64,000 nt of DNA, taken from positions 842,501 through 906,500 of the forward strand of contig NZ_CP110644.1 in NCBI RefSeq assembly GCF_026153515.1. Reading direction: 5' to 3'. The notes under the pieces were generated by a model that saw only the letters and a list, made by a program, of their open reading frames with translations, was not told the origin of the DNA and did not search any database. Both the position numbers and the translations under genes were made by a program. Below, piece by piece: positions 25,384 to 34,910 of the stretch. The first letter of the stretch is position 1. Each line of letters starts with the position of its first letter. Source of the DNA: Pseudomonas sp. KU26590 (GTDB lineage: Bacteria; Pseudomonadota; Gammaproteobacteria; Pseudomonadales; Pseudomonadaceae).

Positions 25384-27351
25384 TCACGCGCCAGTTGAGG
25401 TCGGGGTTTGTGCAGGAACTTTGCGATTTAACAGGTTGAGCAGCTGAACTTTTTCTTCTGCGCTCAGGCCTGACTGCCGTTCCTTCCTGATCAGTTGCTC
25501 CAGATGTCGCTCGCGTTGGCGGGCAGACAAGCTAGTTATAGTGTCGAAAAACTGTTGTTCAAGGTTATCGGCCGATATCAGCCATTCCTTTTCCGCCAGT
25601 TGACGCAACAATCGTCCTTGATCGGTGCCATGCCAGCGGGCAATCAACTGCATCGTGCGCAGCTTCGGGTTTTTCTGTGTAGCGTCAATCAGTGCCACCA
25701 GAAGCTGCGAATACACATTCTCTTCATCGGCAAACGTACTGGCGTTGGCGACCTGCGCTGACAGCTCAGGGTGATGCAGCAACGTTCTGAGTGCTGTCAG
25801 TGCCGGTGGTTCGACCGTCGCCGGTGTGCGTGGGCCACGAGGTTCGAAATCAGGACGCTTACCGTTCTTGTCCCATTTCTTACCCTTGTCCCACGGCTTC
25901 TTGTCCCATTTCTTCTGCTGACCGCCCGGGGCGTTCGGTGTCCATTCCGGCTGCGCCTGGTAATCGTGCTGCTGGTAATCGCCGTAATCCGGCACGGCCT
26001 CGTAATCGAACCCCGGATCGTAATTGGGCTGAGCTTCCGCCGGAGCGGACTGCATCAACTGATTGACTGCAGCGGTGTCCAGCCCGGTGATCTCTTTCAG
26101 GCGTCGACGCATCAGCTCGCGCAAATTGGCGCCCGGCACTTTTTCGATCAGCGGCGCGGCCAGTGTCACCATGTGCGCCTTGCCTTCCAGGGAGCGCGGG
26201 TCGGCCTCCTTGGTCAGCTGCTCGAAGAAATAGTCAGCCAGCGGTTGTGCGTGCTGGTTGATTCTCGCCTTGAACGCGTCGGTGCCTTCTGCGCGCACCA
26301 GGGTGTCGGGATCTTCCCCTTCGGGCAGAAACAGAAACCTCGCGCGCCGGCCGTCCTGCAAGCCAGGAATCGTCGCTTCCAGTGCACGCCAGGCGGCGTT
26401 TCGGCCAGCCTGGTCACCGTCGAAGCAGAACAGCACGTTCGGTACCACACGAAACAGCCGCTTCAAATGCTCTTCACTGGTCGCCGTACCCAGCGTCGCG
26501 ACGGCATTGCGCAAGCCTTGTTGGGCCAGTGCAATGACGTCCATGTAGCCTTCGACGACGATAATCTCGTCCAGGTTACGGTTAAATTTGCGAGCTTCGA
26601 ATAAACCGTACAACTCCTGACCCTTATGAAACACCGGGGTTTCAGGAGAGTTCAGGTATTTGGGTTTGTCGTCACCCAGCACGCGCCCGCCAAATGCGAT
26701 CACACGGCCGCGACTGTCGCGAATGGGGAACATCACCCTGTCGCGAAAGCGGTCGTAGCGTTTGCCGGTTTCGGCGTTTTCGATCAGCAGGCCAGCATCG
26801 ATCATCGCCTTCTGTTGAAGGGTGTCGCTGCTTAAGTGCTTGTAGAGGTTGTCCCAGCCAGGAGGGGCGAAGCCCAGCCCGAAGTCGCGGGCAATCTCGC
26901 CTGACAGACCGCGGCCTTTCAGGTACTCCACCGCGGATTTTCGCGTTGGATGGCTTTTCAGCGCGGCCCGGTAAAAATCGGCAGCGGCTGTTAATAGAGG
27001 GTAGAGCGGCGAATCGGTAGGCTGCCGGGGCTTTTGCCCTTTGACGCCTTGTTCGCGTGGGACTTCCATCCCGGCGGCTTTGGCCAAGTCTTCGACGGCC
27101 TGGGGGAAATCCAGGTTGTCGTGGTCCATGATGAAGCCGAGGGCATTGCCACCCGCGCCACAGCCGAAGCAGTAATAGAACTGTTTGTCCGGGCTGACGC
27201 TGAACGACGGTGTCTTCTCTTTATGGAAAGGACAACAGGCGCTGAAGTTCTTGCCGGTCTTTTTTAATTGAACGCGTGAGCTGACAACATCGACGATGTC
27301 GGTGCGGTTCAGGAGGTCGTCAATAAAACCTTGGGGAATCAGTCCGGCCAT
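25384..27351 (-). CDS. dnaG: DNA primase DnaG
   Basis: Makes RNA primers at the replication fork. The 655-residue protein shows the CHC2 zinc finger (CPFHKEKTPSF, YYCFGCG, about 40-64), the catalytic core with EGYMDVIAL (TOPRIM Glu near 265), FCFDGDQAGRNA (Asp pair near 310), a Gln/Pro/Lys-rich linker about 455-510 with KKWDKKPWDKG repeats, and the C-terminal DnaB-binding helicase domain. The basic WDKG linker is longer than in E. coli. Middle gene of the macromolecular-synthesis operon. Confidence 0.98.
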   Translation of the reverse strand: MAGLIPQGFIDDLLNRTDIVDVVSSRVQLKKTGKNFSACCPFHKEKTPSFSVSPDKQFYYCFGCGAGGNALGFIMDHDNLDFPQAVEDLAKAAGMEVPREQGVKGQKPRQPTDSPLYPLLTAAADFYRAALKSHPTRKSAVEYLKGRGLSGEIARDFGLGFAPPGWDNLYKHLSSDTLQQKAMIDAGLLIENAETGKRYDRFRDRVMFPIRDSRGRVIAFGGRVLGDDKPKYLNSPETPVFHKGQELYGLFEARKFNRNLDEIIVVEGYMDVIALAQQGLRNAVATLGTATSEEHLKRLFRVVPNVLFCFDGDQAGRNAAWRALEATIPGLQDGRRARFLFLPEGEDPDTLVRAEGTDAFKARINQHAQPLADYFFEQLTKEADPRSLEGKAHMVTLAAPLIEKVPGANLRELMRRRLKEITGLDTAAVNQLMQSAPAEAQPNYDPGFDYEAVPDYGDYQQHDYQAQPEWTPNAPGGQQKKWDKKPWDKGKKWDKNGKRPDFEPRGPRTPATVEPPALTALRTLLHHPELSAQVANASTFADEENVYSQLLVALIDATQKNPKLRTMQLIARWHGTDQGRLLRQLAEKEWLISADNLEQQFFDTITSLSARQRERHLEQLIRKERQSGLSAEEKVQLLNLLNRKVPAQTPTSTGA

Positions 27352-27554
27352 GGCGTTCTCATCATCAGGCGCCCCGCCAGAAAGATCGTGGCGAATCCAA
27401 ACCGTAACGACGGTTGCTTGGTCAGTGTAGACGGGTCAACGCGGCCTGAATCAGGCTGGAAGAAATTGACGGGGTTTGTCTCGGTCGCATCTGCGGCGTC
27501 AACAGCCTCTGTCTTGTGTTGCTTGATCGGTGTTGCTTGAGGCTAGAACTGCAA

Positions 27555-27591
27555 CTGCCGACAGCCCGGCTTTGAAGGCCGGGCAAGGCAG
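27555..27591 (-). promoter_or_regulatory. Hairpin in the rpsU-dnaG gap
   Basis: CTGCC/GGCAG enclose the strong stem GCCCGGC (27564-27570) with GCCGGGC (27578-27584). It follows the rpsU stop by 22 bases but no T-run comes after it on the minus strand. In E. coli an attenuator and RNA-processing site here lower dnaG expression against rpsU; the same role is likely here. The other 200 bases up to dnaG show nothing else. Confidence 0.5.
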
Positions 27592-27613
27592 AAGCTTGCG
27601 TCAGACGTCTGTA

Positions 27614-27829
27614 TTAATACAGACGAACGGCGCGGCGCTGTTCGCGCTGTACTTTCTTGGCGTGACGCTTAACAGCAGCTGCTGCTTTACGCTTACGCTC
27701 AGAAGTCGGCTTCTCGTAAAATTCGCGGCTACGAACTTCAGCCAGAACACCGGCTTTTTCGCAGGAGCGCTTGAAACGACGCAGAGCTACGTCGAAGGGT
27801 TCGTTCTCTTTAACTTTGACGGCTGGCAT
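27614..27829 (-). CDS. rpsU: 30S ribosomal protein bS21
   Basis: The 71-residue basic protein [27 protein letters not shown]... is a full-length bS21, which helps initiate translation on the 30S subunit. GAAGGTAG precedes the ATG. First gene of rpsU-dnaG-rpoD and divergent from tsaD. Confidence 0.97.
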
Positions 27830-28025
27830 CCAGAGCTACCTTCATTCATTACCGGGGTCAACGCTTACTGCAACACTTGCACTAAGTACGTCGGTTTTTA
27901 AGGGTTGCGGATGTTAACCCCTTGCTTCGCGGAATGCAAAGCCTCTGATCGAAAAGCACTGGTCGCAGGCATGAGCGGCGACTATTATGCGCGCCTTCGA
28001 ATTCAGCCTCCACAAGGCGTACCCC

Positions 28026-29051
28026 ATGCTAGTACTGGGAATGGAAACTTCCTGCGATGAGACCGGCGTAGCGCTGTACGACAGCGAACGCGGGTTGCTT
28101 GCCGATGCATTATTCAGCCAGATCGACCTGCACCAGGTCTATGGCGGCGTGGTGCCGGAGCTTGCGTCGCGTGACCACGTAAAACGCATGCTGCCCTTGA
28201 TTCGTCAGGTGTTGGCCGAGGCCGACTGCGCCGTGACCGAGATCGATGCCATCGCTTATACCGCGGGCCCTGGATTGGTCGGAGCGCTGCTGGTCGGGGC
28301 TTCGTGCGCGCAGGCGCTGGCCTTCGCGTGGGACATCCCGGCACTGGGTGTTCACCACATGGAAGGGCATTTGCTGGCACCGATGCTGGAGGAAAATCCC
28401 CCTGAGTTTCCGTTCGTCGCTTTGTTGGTTTCCGGCGGCCACACGCAGCTGGTTCGTGTCGACGGCATTGGTCTTTACGAGTTGCTTGGCGAGACCCTGG
28501 ACGACGCTGCCGGCGAAGCATTCGACAAAACCGCGAAAATGATGGGCCTGAATTACCCCGGCGGCCCTGAAATTTCCCGGCTGGCGCAATCCGGTGTAGC
28601 CGGGCGTTTCGTCTTTCCGCGTCCTATGACGGACCGACCGGGCCTTGATTTCAGCTTCAGCGGCTTGAAGACCTTCTCTTTGAACACCTGGCAGCAGTGC
28701 CAGAGCGCTGGAGACGACAGCGAGCAAACCCGTTGCGACATCTCGCTGGCCTTCCAGCAGGCGGTGGTGGACACTTTGACCATCAAATGTAAGCGCGCGC
28801 TGAAGCAGACCGGGCTCAAGCGTCTGGTCATCGCCGGCGGCGTGAGTGCGAACAAGGCGTTGCGCCTGTCGCTGGAACAGATGCTCAGTGGCCTGGGCGG
28901 GAATGTGTACTACGCGCGGCCTGAGTTCTGCACCGACAACGGCGCGATGATCGCCTTTGCCGGCTGCCAGCGTTTGCAGGCAGGGCAGAGGGAAAGCCTG
29001 AGCATCACCGTGCAGGCGCGCTGGCCGATGGAGCAATTGCCCGGTCTTTGA
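28026..29051 (+). CDS. tsaD: tRNA N6-threonylcarbamoyl transferase subunit TsaD
   Basis: Catalytic subunit for t6A37 on tRNAs that read ANN codons; it moves the threonylcarbamoyl group from its adenylate. [14 protein letters not shown] starts the ASKHA fold; the metal site HHMEGHL (about 110-116), SGGHTQLV (about 136) and the C-terminal [12 protein letters not shown] are present. The ATG at 28026 gives 341 residues, the family length, over an upstream in-frame ATG at 27987. Divergent from rpsU, as in most proteobacteria. Confidence 0.97.
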   Translation: MLVLGMETSCDETGVALYDSERGLLADALFSQIDLHQVYGGVVPELASRDHVKRMLPLIRQVLAEADCAVTEIDAIAYTAGPGLVGALLVGASCAQALAFAWDIPALGVHHMEGHLLAPMLEENPPEFPFVALLVSGGHTQLVRVDGIGLYELLGETLDDAAGEAFDKTAKMMGLNYPGGPEISRLAQSGVAGRFVFPRPMTDRPGLDFSFSGLKTFSLNTWQQCQSAGDDSEQTRCDISLAFQQAVVDTLTIKCKRALKQTGLKRLVIAGGVSANKALRLSLEQMLSGLGGNVYYARPEFCTDNGAMIAFAGCQRLQAGQRESLSITVQARWPMEQLPGL

Positions 29052-29099
29052 TGGCAAAGTGGTGTAAGCGCCCGGTTGGGGCTGTGACGGAGTGTCGCT

Positions 29100-29669
29100 T
29101 CAGAAATGCCGTTCGCGCCCGGCAAACAGGTCGCGTAGATTGCCCCGATGGCGCCAGACGATGAGCAGCGTTAACACGCTCATCGGCAGTAACGCGTGGG
29201 GTTCCTGCCATGCGAGCAGCGGCAGCGTCAGCGGCGTGGCGATCAACGAGGCCAGTGAGCTGGTGCGGGTCAGGTAGAACGTCAGCAGCCAGGCGCTGAT
29301 AGCGAGCAGGGCGGCGGGCGGATACAAGGCCAGCAACATGCCGGCAGCAGTGGCCACGCCTTTGCCGCCGCGGAAGCGGAAGTACAGCGGGAACAGATGC
29401 CCCAACACGGCGCACAGTCCGATCCAGGCTTGCAGGCGTGGGTCGAGGTCCAGACCTCGGGCGATCAGCACCGGGATCATGCCTTTGCAGACGTCGCCCA
29501 TCAGGGTCAGCACAGCGAGTTTCTTGCCGGCCAGGCGCAGCATGTTAGTCGCGCCGGCGTTGCCTGAGCCACTGGCGCGCGGGTCCGGGCGGCCGGTTAT
29601 ACGGCTGATCAGGATGGCGAAGGACAGTGAGCCGAGCAGGTAGGCGAGGACCGCCAGTAACCAAAACAT
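29100..29669 (-). CDS. plsY: Glycerol-3-phosphate acyltransferase PlsY
   Basis: Inner-membrane enzyme that acylates glycerol-3-phosphate with acyl-phosphate, the first step of phospholipid synthesis. It has five hydrophobic segments and the three conserved loops: [11 protein letters not shown] (about 37-47), [14 protein letters not shown] (about 98-111) and the C-terminal [22 protein letters not shown] at 29669 gives the 189 residues usual in Pseudomonas; a longer start at 29678 adds three residues. Convergent with tsaD and divergent from folB. Confidence 0.95.
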   Translation of the reverse strand: MFWLLAVLAYLLGSLSFAILISRITGRPDPRASGSGNAGATNMLRLAGKKLAVLTLMGDVCKGMIPVLIARGLDLDPRLQAWIGLCAVLGHLFPLYFRFRGGKGVATAAGMLLALYPPAALLAISAWLLTFYLTRTSSLASLIATPLTLPLLAWQEPHALLPMSVLTLLIVWRHRGNLRDLFAGRERHF

Positions 29670-29743
29670 GCTAACCATTCCGGGCGAGGATGCCTTGATT
29701 CTAACGGCGCATTGCGCCCTTGTCGTGCAGCGGAGAGACAGGC

Positions 29744-30097
29744 TTGGACAGAGTTTTCATTGAAGGTCTGGAGGTCGATACCGTCATCGGCGCCTACGAC
29801 TGGGAGCGTGGCATTCGCCAGTGCCTGCGTCTGGACCTGAGTTTTGCCTGGGACAATCGGCCTGCAGCCGCAGGCGATGATCTGAGCAAAGCGCTCGATT
29901 ACGCCAGTGTGTCCGCGCGGATTCAGGCGTTCGCCGAAGCGTCTCAATTCCAGCTGGTCGAAACCTTCGCCGAGCGCCTGGCCGAAGTGCTGATGAGCGA
30001 GTTCAATATTCCCTGGCTGCACCTCAAATTGACCAAGCCGGGAGCCGTGCCAGCGGCGAAGGGCGTTGGGGTGGAGATCGAGCGCGGATGTCGCTGA
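29744..30097 (+). CDS. folB: Dihydroneopterin aldolase FolB
   Basis: Splits dihydroneopterin to hydroxymethyl-dihydropterin and glycolaldehyde in folate synthesis. The 117 residues [21 protein letters not shown]... contain the substrate Glu (GAYDWE), LDYASV and the C-terminal [17 protein letters not shown] with the catalytic Lys. A TTG start at 29744 is preferred: GGAGAG lies eight bases upstream and this gives the family N-terminus. Its end overlaps folK by ten bases, so translation is coupled. Confidence 0.93.
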   Translation: MDRVFIEGLEVDTVIGAYDWERGIRQCLRLDLSFAWDNRPAAAGDDLSKALDYASVSARIQAFAEASQFQLVETFAERLAEVLMSEFNIPWLHLKLTKPGAVPAAKGVGVEIERGCR

Positions 30098-30615
30098 CAC
30101 GGATTTTTCTGGGGCTGGGCAGCAATATCGAGCGGGAGCGCCATCTGTGCGCCGGCCTCGACGCCCTTGCCGGCTTTCTCATCGACATGACCTGCTCGCC
30201 GGTGTTCGAAAGTCATCCGGTGGGGATCAAGAGCGGGCCGTTTTTCAATCTGGTGGTTTCCGCGCTGACCGACCTTCCGCTGACCGAACTGGACCGTCGC
30301 CTCAAATTCATTGAAGCCGATAACGGACGTTATGCCCCCGATCGCAAGGGTCTGCCGCTGGACATTGATGTCCTGCTGTATGACGAGCAGGTCGGCAACT
30401 TCGACGGCCTGATTCTGCCCCGCGCCGAAATCCTCAAAAACGCGTTCGTGCTGTGGCCGTTGTCGCTGATCGCGCCGCAGCGCATGCACCCTGAAGCCGG
30501 CGTGCCGTTTGCCCGGCTGTGGGCTGAAGCGAACATCGATCAGAAACTCTGGCCGGTTGCATTCGAATGGCGCAGCGAGCCACTCACCCCGGCCACCCTG
30601 CTGGCTGCGGTGTAA
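30088..30615 (+). CDS. folK: HPPK, pyrophosphokinase FolK
   Basis: Transfers pyrophosphate from ATP to hydroxymethyl-dihydropterin, the step after FolB. The 175-residue protein has the GLGSNIERERHL N-terminus, PLDIDVLLYDEQ (about 89-100, metal-binding Asp pair) and LPRAEILKNAFVLWPLSLIAP near 112-132. The ATG overlaps folB. Convergent with cca. Confidence 0.95.
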   Translation: MSLTRIFLGLGSNIERERHLCAGLDALAGFLIDMTCSPVFESHPVGIKSGPFFNLVVSALTDLPLTELDRRLKFIEADNGRYAPDRKGLPLDIDVLLYDEQVGNFDGLILPRAEILKNAFVLWPLSLIAPQRMHPEAGVPFARLWAEANIDQKLWPVAFEWRSEPLTPATLLAAV

Positions 30616-30661
30616 CAGGCGTTCGACAGGCCGCCCGGTCAGCCGCGACCAACCTGGCGGG

Positions 30662-31891
30662 TTAGAGCTGATACGACGCTTTGTACACCTTCAGCGTATC
30701 CAGCCGCTCTCGCTTGAGCGCTTCGCCTAATTGCGGGCCCTGAAAACCCTTCTCCAGCAGCGGCTTTACCGCCACTTGCCGCGCCGCTTCGGCAGCGCCG
30801 CGCAGATATTCGGCTTGCGGATACGTGCGCTCCTCGAGCCCCTTGCGGCCTCTGGCGTCCATTTCGCAGGCGGCGATGAAGTCCTCGAAACGCTGCGGTC
30901 GGCGATACACGTCAAAGCTCTGCAGCAAATCCAGCAGTGTCGACGGCTTCAATTCCAGCGCGCGATGGCCATGGGTGTGATATTCGCCCACCAGCAGCGC
31001 CAGTTCCTGACAATCCCTTGGCACCTTGAAACGCTGGTTCACCGCCTTGATCGCTTTGAGACCTTTGTGTTCGTGGGCGATATGACGCGGCCACTCCTCT
31101 TGCGGGGTGAGTCCCTTGCCCAAGTCGTGCAGCAAGCACGCCCAACGCACGCTTAGCGGCTGACGGTGCACGGCAGCCTGATGCAACACGCTGAGGACGT
31201 GCAAACCGGTATCAATTTCAGGGTGATGCGCTTCCGGCTGAGGCACGCCAAACAGCGCGTCGACTTCTGGCATCAGCACTTTCAGTGCGCCGCATTCACG
31301 CAGGACGTCGATGAACACCTGGGGTTCTTTTTCCATCAGAGCGCGGAAAATTTCCTTCCAGCTGCGTTCCGGTGTCAGCGCTTCCAGCTCACCCGAGCCG
31401 CTCAGCTGACGCATGAGTTCGAGGGTCTGCGGGGCGATGGTAAAGCCATCGGGGGCATAGCGCGCGGCGAAGCGGGCCACGCGCAGGAGGCGTAATGGAT
31501 CTTCGGCGAACGCGGGGGAAACGTGACGTAAAATCCGGTCTTTTAGGTCTTGTTGGCCCTGATAGGGATCAGTCAGGTTGCCGTTCTTGTCTTCGGCAAT
31601 TGCATTGATGGTCAGGTCGCGGCGGATCAGGTCCTGCTCCAGGGTGACGTCCGGATGGGCGTGAAAAACAAAGCCGCCATAGCCTTTGCCGGTCTTGCGT
31701 TCGGTACGGGCCAGCGCGTATTCCTCACCGGTCAGCGGGTGCAAGAAGACGGGAAAGTCCGTTCCCACTGGCCGGTAGCCTTTGACCAGCATTTCCTCGG
31801 TCGACGCACCCACTACTACCCAGTCGATGTCAGTGACCGGTTTGCCAAGCAGGCGATCGCGTACCGCGCCGCCAACTTTATAAATCTGCAT
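30662..31891 (-). CDS. cca: CCA-adding tRNA nucleotidyltransferase with HD domain
   Basis: Adds or repairs the 3' CCA of tRNAs. [22 protein letters not shown] (7-28) holds the nucleotidyl transfer Asp pair; [12 protein letters not shown] is the template region; LLHDLGKG (about 254) is the HD phosphohydrolase site found in the gammaproteobacterial bifunctional type. 409 residues, full length. Its ribosome site GGAGG lies in the 3' arm of a strong hairpin (see 31891-31946). Confidence 0.96.
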   Translation of the reverse strand: MQIYKVGGAVRDRLLGKPVTDIDWVVVGASTEEMLVKGYRPVGTDFPVFLHPLTGEEYALARTERKTGKGYGGFVFHAHPDVTLEQDLIRRDLTINAIAEDKNGNLTDPYQGQQDLKDRILRHVSPAFAEDPLRLLRVARFAARYAPDGFTIAPQTLELMRQLSGSGELEALTPERSWKEIFRALMEKEPQVFIDVLRECGALKVLMPEVDALFGVPQPEAHHPEIDTGLHVLSVLHQAAVHRQPLSVRWACLLHDLGKGLTPQEEWPRHIAHEHKGLKAIKAVNQRFKVPRDCQELALLVGEYHTHGHRALELKPSTLLDLLQSFDVYRRPQRFEDFIAACEMDARGRKGLEERTYPQAEYLRGAAEAARQVAVKPLLEKGFQGPQLGEALKRERLDTLKVYKASYQL

Positions 31892-31946
31892 AAAAAAGCC
31901 TCCGTGAGGGCGACAGGATAAACCTTAAGTCGCGATCGCGGAGGCT
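31891..31946 (-). terminator. Hairpin with T-run before cca; holds the cca ribosome site
   Basis: On the minus strand AGCCTCCG (31946-31939) pairs with CGGAGGCT (31904-31897), and TTTTTT follows directly, ending in the cca ATG at 31891. It works as terminator for spoVR, and the GGAGG of the 3' arm is the only ribosome site of cca. Formation of the stem would hide it. Confidence 0.65.
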
Positions 31947-31961
31947 GGAAACGCTCATGGT

Positions 31962-33524
31962 TTATAAGTGGACGACCGCCAGGTCCAGCCGGGGATATTC
32001 ACTGTCAGCGTGTTCGCTTCTCGGCGGAACATGGTGGACTTTCATCACCTGGTCGCCCTGGAGCGTTTCCAGATGGATATCAAAACCCCACAGTCGATGC
32101 AGGTGTTTCAGCACTTCGTCCGTAGAGTCGCCGAGGGGTTTGCGGTCGTGCTGTTGATGGCGCAGGGTCAGGGAGCGGTCGCCGCGACGGTCAATGCTGT
32201 AGATCTGCACGTTGGGTTCACGGTTGCCGAGGTTGTACTGCGCGGCGAGGGTTTCACGAATCACCTTGTAGCCGGTTTCATCGTGGATGGCGGGCACCAG
32301 GAGATCGTCCTTCTGATCATCGTCGAGGATGCTGAACAGCTTCAGGTCACGGATCACCTTGGGCGACAGGTACTGCAGGATGAAGCTCTCGTCCTTGAAG
32401 CTGCTCATCGCAAACTTGACCGCCGTCAGCCAGTCGGTGCCGGCCAGATCAGGAAACCAGTGATGGTCTTCTTCGGTGGGGTGCTCGCACATCCGCCGGA
32501 TGTCCTGATACATCGCAAACCCCAGCGTGTAGGGGTTGATACCGCTGTAGTAAGGGCTGTCGAAGCCCGGCTGGTAGACAACACTGGTGTGGGAGGTCAG
32601 GAATTCCAGCATGAAGCCATCGGTCACCAGCCCCTCGTCATACAGATCATTCATCAGCGTGTAATGCCAGAACGTTGCCCAGCCCTCGTTCATGACCTGG
32701 GTCTGACGCTGCGGGTAAAAGTACTGGGCGATCTTGCGGACGATGCGCACCACCTCACGCTGCCAGGGCTCCAGCAGTGGGGCGTGTTTTTCGATGAAGT
32801 AGAGGATGTTTTCCTGAGGCTCGGCGGGAAAGCGCGAGAAATCCTCTTTGTCGTTTTTGCTCGCACTTTTCGGGATCGTGCGCCACAGGTCGTTGATCTG
32901 CTTCTGCAGGTGCTCCTCCCGGTCCTTCATGCGGCGGCGTTCTTCCTCCGCCGAGATCGGGTAGGGCCGCTTGTAGCGATCGACGCCGTAGTTCATCAGC
33001 GCGTGGCATGAGTCGAGCAGGTCCTCAACCGCGTCGATCCCGTGGCGCTCTTCGCACTGCATGATGTACTGCTTGGCGAAGACTAGGTAATCGATGATCG
33101 AACTGGCGTCGGTCCAGGTGCGGAACAGGTAGTTACCTTTGAAAAAGCTGTTGTGGCCGTAGCAGGCATGGGCCACAACCAGCGCCTGCATGCAGATGGT
33201 GTTCTCTTCCATCAGATAGGCGATGCACGGGTCTGAGTTGATGACGATCTCGTAGGCCAGACCCATCTGCCCGCGCGAGTAGGATTTCTCCGTACTGAGG
33301 AAGTGCTTGCCGTAGGACCAATGGTGATAACCCAGCGGCATGCCGACGGACGCATAGGCGTCCATCATCTGCTCGGCAGTGATCACCTCAATCTGGTTGG
33401 GGTAAGTGTCCAGCGCATAACGTTCGGCAATGCGGCTGATTTCCCGGTCGTAGGCCTGGATCAGCTCGAACGTCCACTCTGAACCCGTGGAGAGGGGTTG
33501 GCGCTTCTGCTCTCTAGCGGTCAT
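31962..33524 (-). CDS. SpoVR-family protein (YcgB-like)
   Basis: A 520-residue cytoplasmic protein of the SpoVR/YcgB family; its biochemical role is not established. Typical blocks are present: [21 protein letters not shown] region near 75-95, [19 protein letters not shown] (about 118-136), [16 protein letters not shown] (about 278-293) with the HxxxH-like His/Glu content of a metal site. In Pseudomonas and enterics it travels with DUF444 and PrkA genes that respond to stress and stationary phase. Its ATG overlaps the DUF444 stop by four bases. Confidence 0.93.
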   Translation of the reverse strand: MTAREQKRQPLSTGSEWTFELIQAYDREISRIAERYALDTYPNQIEVITAEQMMDAYASVGMPLGYHHWSYGKHFLSTEKSYSRGQMGLAYEIVINSDPCIAYLMEENTICMQALVVAHACYGHNSFFKGNYLFRTWTDASSIIDYLVFAKQYIMQCEERHGIDAVEDLLDSCHALMNYGVDRYKRPYPISAEEERRRMKDREEHLQKQINDLWRTIPKSASKNDKEDFSRFPAEPQENILYFIEKHAPLLEPWQREVVRIVRKIAQYFYPQRQTQVMNEGWATFWHYTLMNDLYDEGLVTDGFMLEFLTSHTSVVYQPGFDSPYYSGINPYTLGFAMYQDIRRMCEHPTEEDHHWFPDLAGTDWLTAVKFAMSSFKDESFILQYLSPKVIRDLKLFSILDDDQKDDLLVPAIHDETGYKVIRETLAAQYNLGNREPNVQIYSIDRRGDRSLTLRHQQHDRKPLGDSTDEVLKHLHRLWGFDIHLETLQGDQVMKVHHVPPRSEHADSEYPRLDLAVVHL

Positions 33525-34792
33525 GTCACTAACCTGCGCTGGAAGAGTTCACGGAACACCGGATAGATATCACCGGCAGAGACCAGCTGCTGCTGGGCGA
33601 ACGTGTCGGCGAAGGCTTCGCCGATGCGCTCGTATTCGAACCACAGCGCCTGATGTTCGCGCGGGGTGATTTCGACGTAGGTGTAGTACTGCACGAACGG
33701 CATGATCTGTTTGATCAGGATGTCGCGGCAAATCGGCGAGTCATCGTTCCAGTTGTCGCCGTCCGAGGCTTGCGCTGCGTAGATATTCCATTCGTTGGTG
33801 GGGTAGCGCTCGGCCATGATCTCCTGCATCAGCTTCAATGCGCTGGAAACGATGGTGCCGCCGGTTTCCCGTGAATAGAAAAACTCCTCTTCGTCGACTT
33901 CCCGCGCGCTGGTGTGGTGGCGGATGAAGACGACTTCGATCTTGTCGTAGTTACGTTTGAGGAACAGGTACAGCAGGATGAAGAAGCGCTTGGCGATGTC
34001 CTTGGTCGCCTGGGTCATCGACCCGGAAACGTCCATCAAACAGAACATCACGGCTTTTGAGCTGGGGTTCGGCTGTTTGACCAGCAGGTTGTACTTGAGG
34101 TCGAAGGTGTCCAGGTAAGGGACGCGGCGAATGCGCGCCTGCAGTTTCGCGGCCTCGATTTCCAGCTCCTGGATGTCACCGAAGTTGTCCGGCTCTTCGA
34201 TCTTCAGCCGTTCGAGTTCAGCCTGTACTTGCCGCAGTTTGGCCCGGCTGCTGCCGGACAGCGCGATACGCCGCGCATGTGCCGAGCGCAACGTGCGGAT
34301 GATGTTGATGCGTGAAGGGTTGCCTTCGTTGCTGATACCCGCGCGCACAGTCTTGAAGGTGTCGGTGCCGCTCAGGTTGCGCTTGACCAGATTGGGCAGC
34401 TCCAGGTCCTCGAACATGAATTCGAGAAATTCTTCCTGGGTGATCTGGAACACGAACTCATCCATGCCTTCGCCGGAATTGCCCGCCTTGCCAGGGCCTT
34501 TACCGCCGCCACCACCTTGGGGACGTGCGATGTGCTCACCGGTGGTGAACTCTTTGTTACCCGGATGAACCACCGTTTGCTTGCCGCCGCGACCATGGTG
34601 CAGCACCGGCTCGTCGATATCCCGCCCCGGAATACTGATCTGTTCGCCGTGCTCCATGTCGGTAATGGAGCGCCGGCTGACGGCTTCTTCAACTGCCTTC
34701 TTGATGTGGTCACGGTAACGGCGAAGAAAGCGTTGCCGATTTACCGTGCTCTTGTTCTTGCCATTGAGACGTCGGTCGATCACATAGCTCAT
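33521..34792 (-). CDS. yeaH: DUF444 protein (YeaH-like)
   Basis: A 423-residue protein with a C-terminal von Willebrand A-like fold: metal-site DVSGSMT (near residue 255) and TIVSS. An [25 protein letters not shown] start and a Gly-rich linker ([16 protein letters not shown], about 95-110) are seen. YeaH works with the PrkA kinase (YeaG) in nitrogen and stationary-phase stress. It is the middle gene of prkA-yeaH-spoVR. Confidence 0.93.
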   Translation of the reverse strand: MSYVIDRRLNGKNKSTVNRQRFLRRYRDHIKKAVEEAVSRRSITDMEHGEQISIPGRDIDEPVLHHGRGGKQTVVHPGNKEFTTGEHIARPQGGGGGKGPGKAGNSGEGMDEFVFQITQEEFLEFMFEDLELPNLVKRNLSGTDTFKTVRAGISNEGNPSRINIIRTLRSAHARRIALSGSSRAKLRQVQAELERLKIEEPDNFGDIQELEIEAAKLQARIRRVPYLDTFDLKYNLLVKQPNPSSKAVMFCLMDVSGSMTQATKDIAKRFFILLYLFLKRNYDKIEVVFIRHHTSAREVDEEEFFYSRETGGTIVSSALKLMQEIMAERYPTNEWNIYAAQASDGDNWNDDSPICRDILIKQIMPFVQYYTYVEITPREHQALWFEYERIGEAFADTFAQQQLVSAGDIYPVFRELFQRRLVT

Positions 34793-34806
34793 AGGCCCCT
34801 CCGGGG

Positions 34807-34908
34807 AGCTTCAAGTTGTGAGCTGCAAGCTGCAAGGAGAAGCAATCACCCGGATGTCAGATTAGACGTGCTTTCTTCTTGCAGCTCGTAGCTTGACGCT
34901 TGCAGCTG
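34807..34908. repeat. Inverted AGCTGCAAGCT-type repeats between prkA and yeaH
   Basis: GAGCTGCAAGCTGCAAG and TTCAAGTTGTGAGCT (34807-34836) face CTTCTTGCAGCT and GCTTGCAGCT (34875-34907). The two arms can form a long imperfect hairpin in the prkA-yeaH mRNA. Repeats of this CAAGCTGCAAGCT kind are frequent between Pseudomonas genes and often protect or end transcripts. Confidence 0.55.
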
Positions 34909-34910
34909 CC

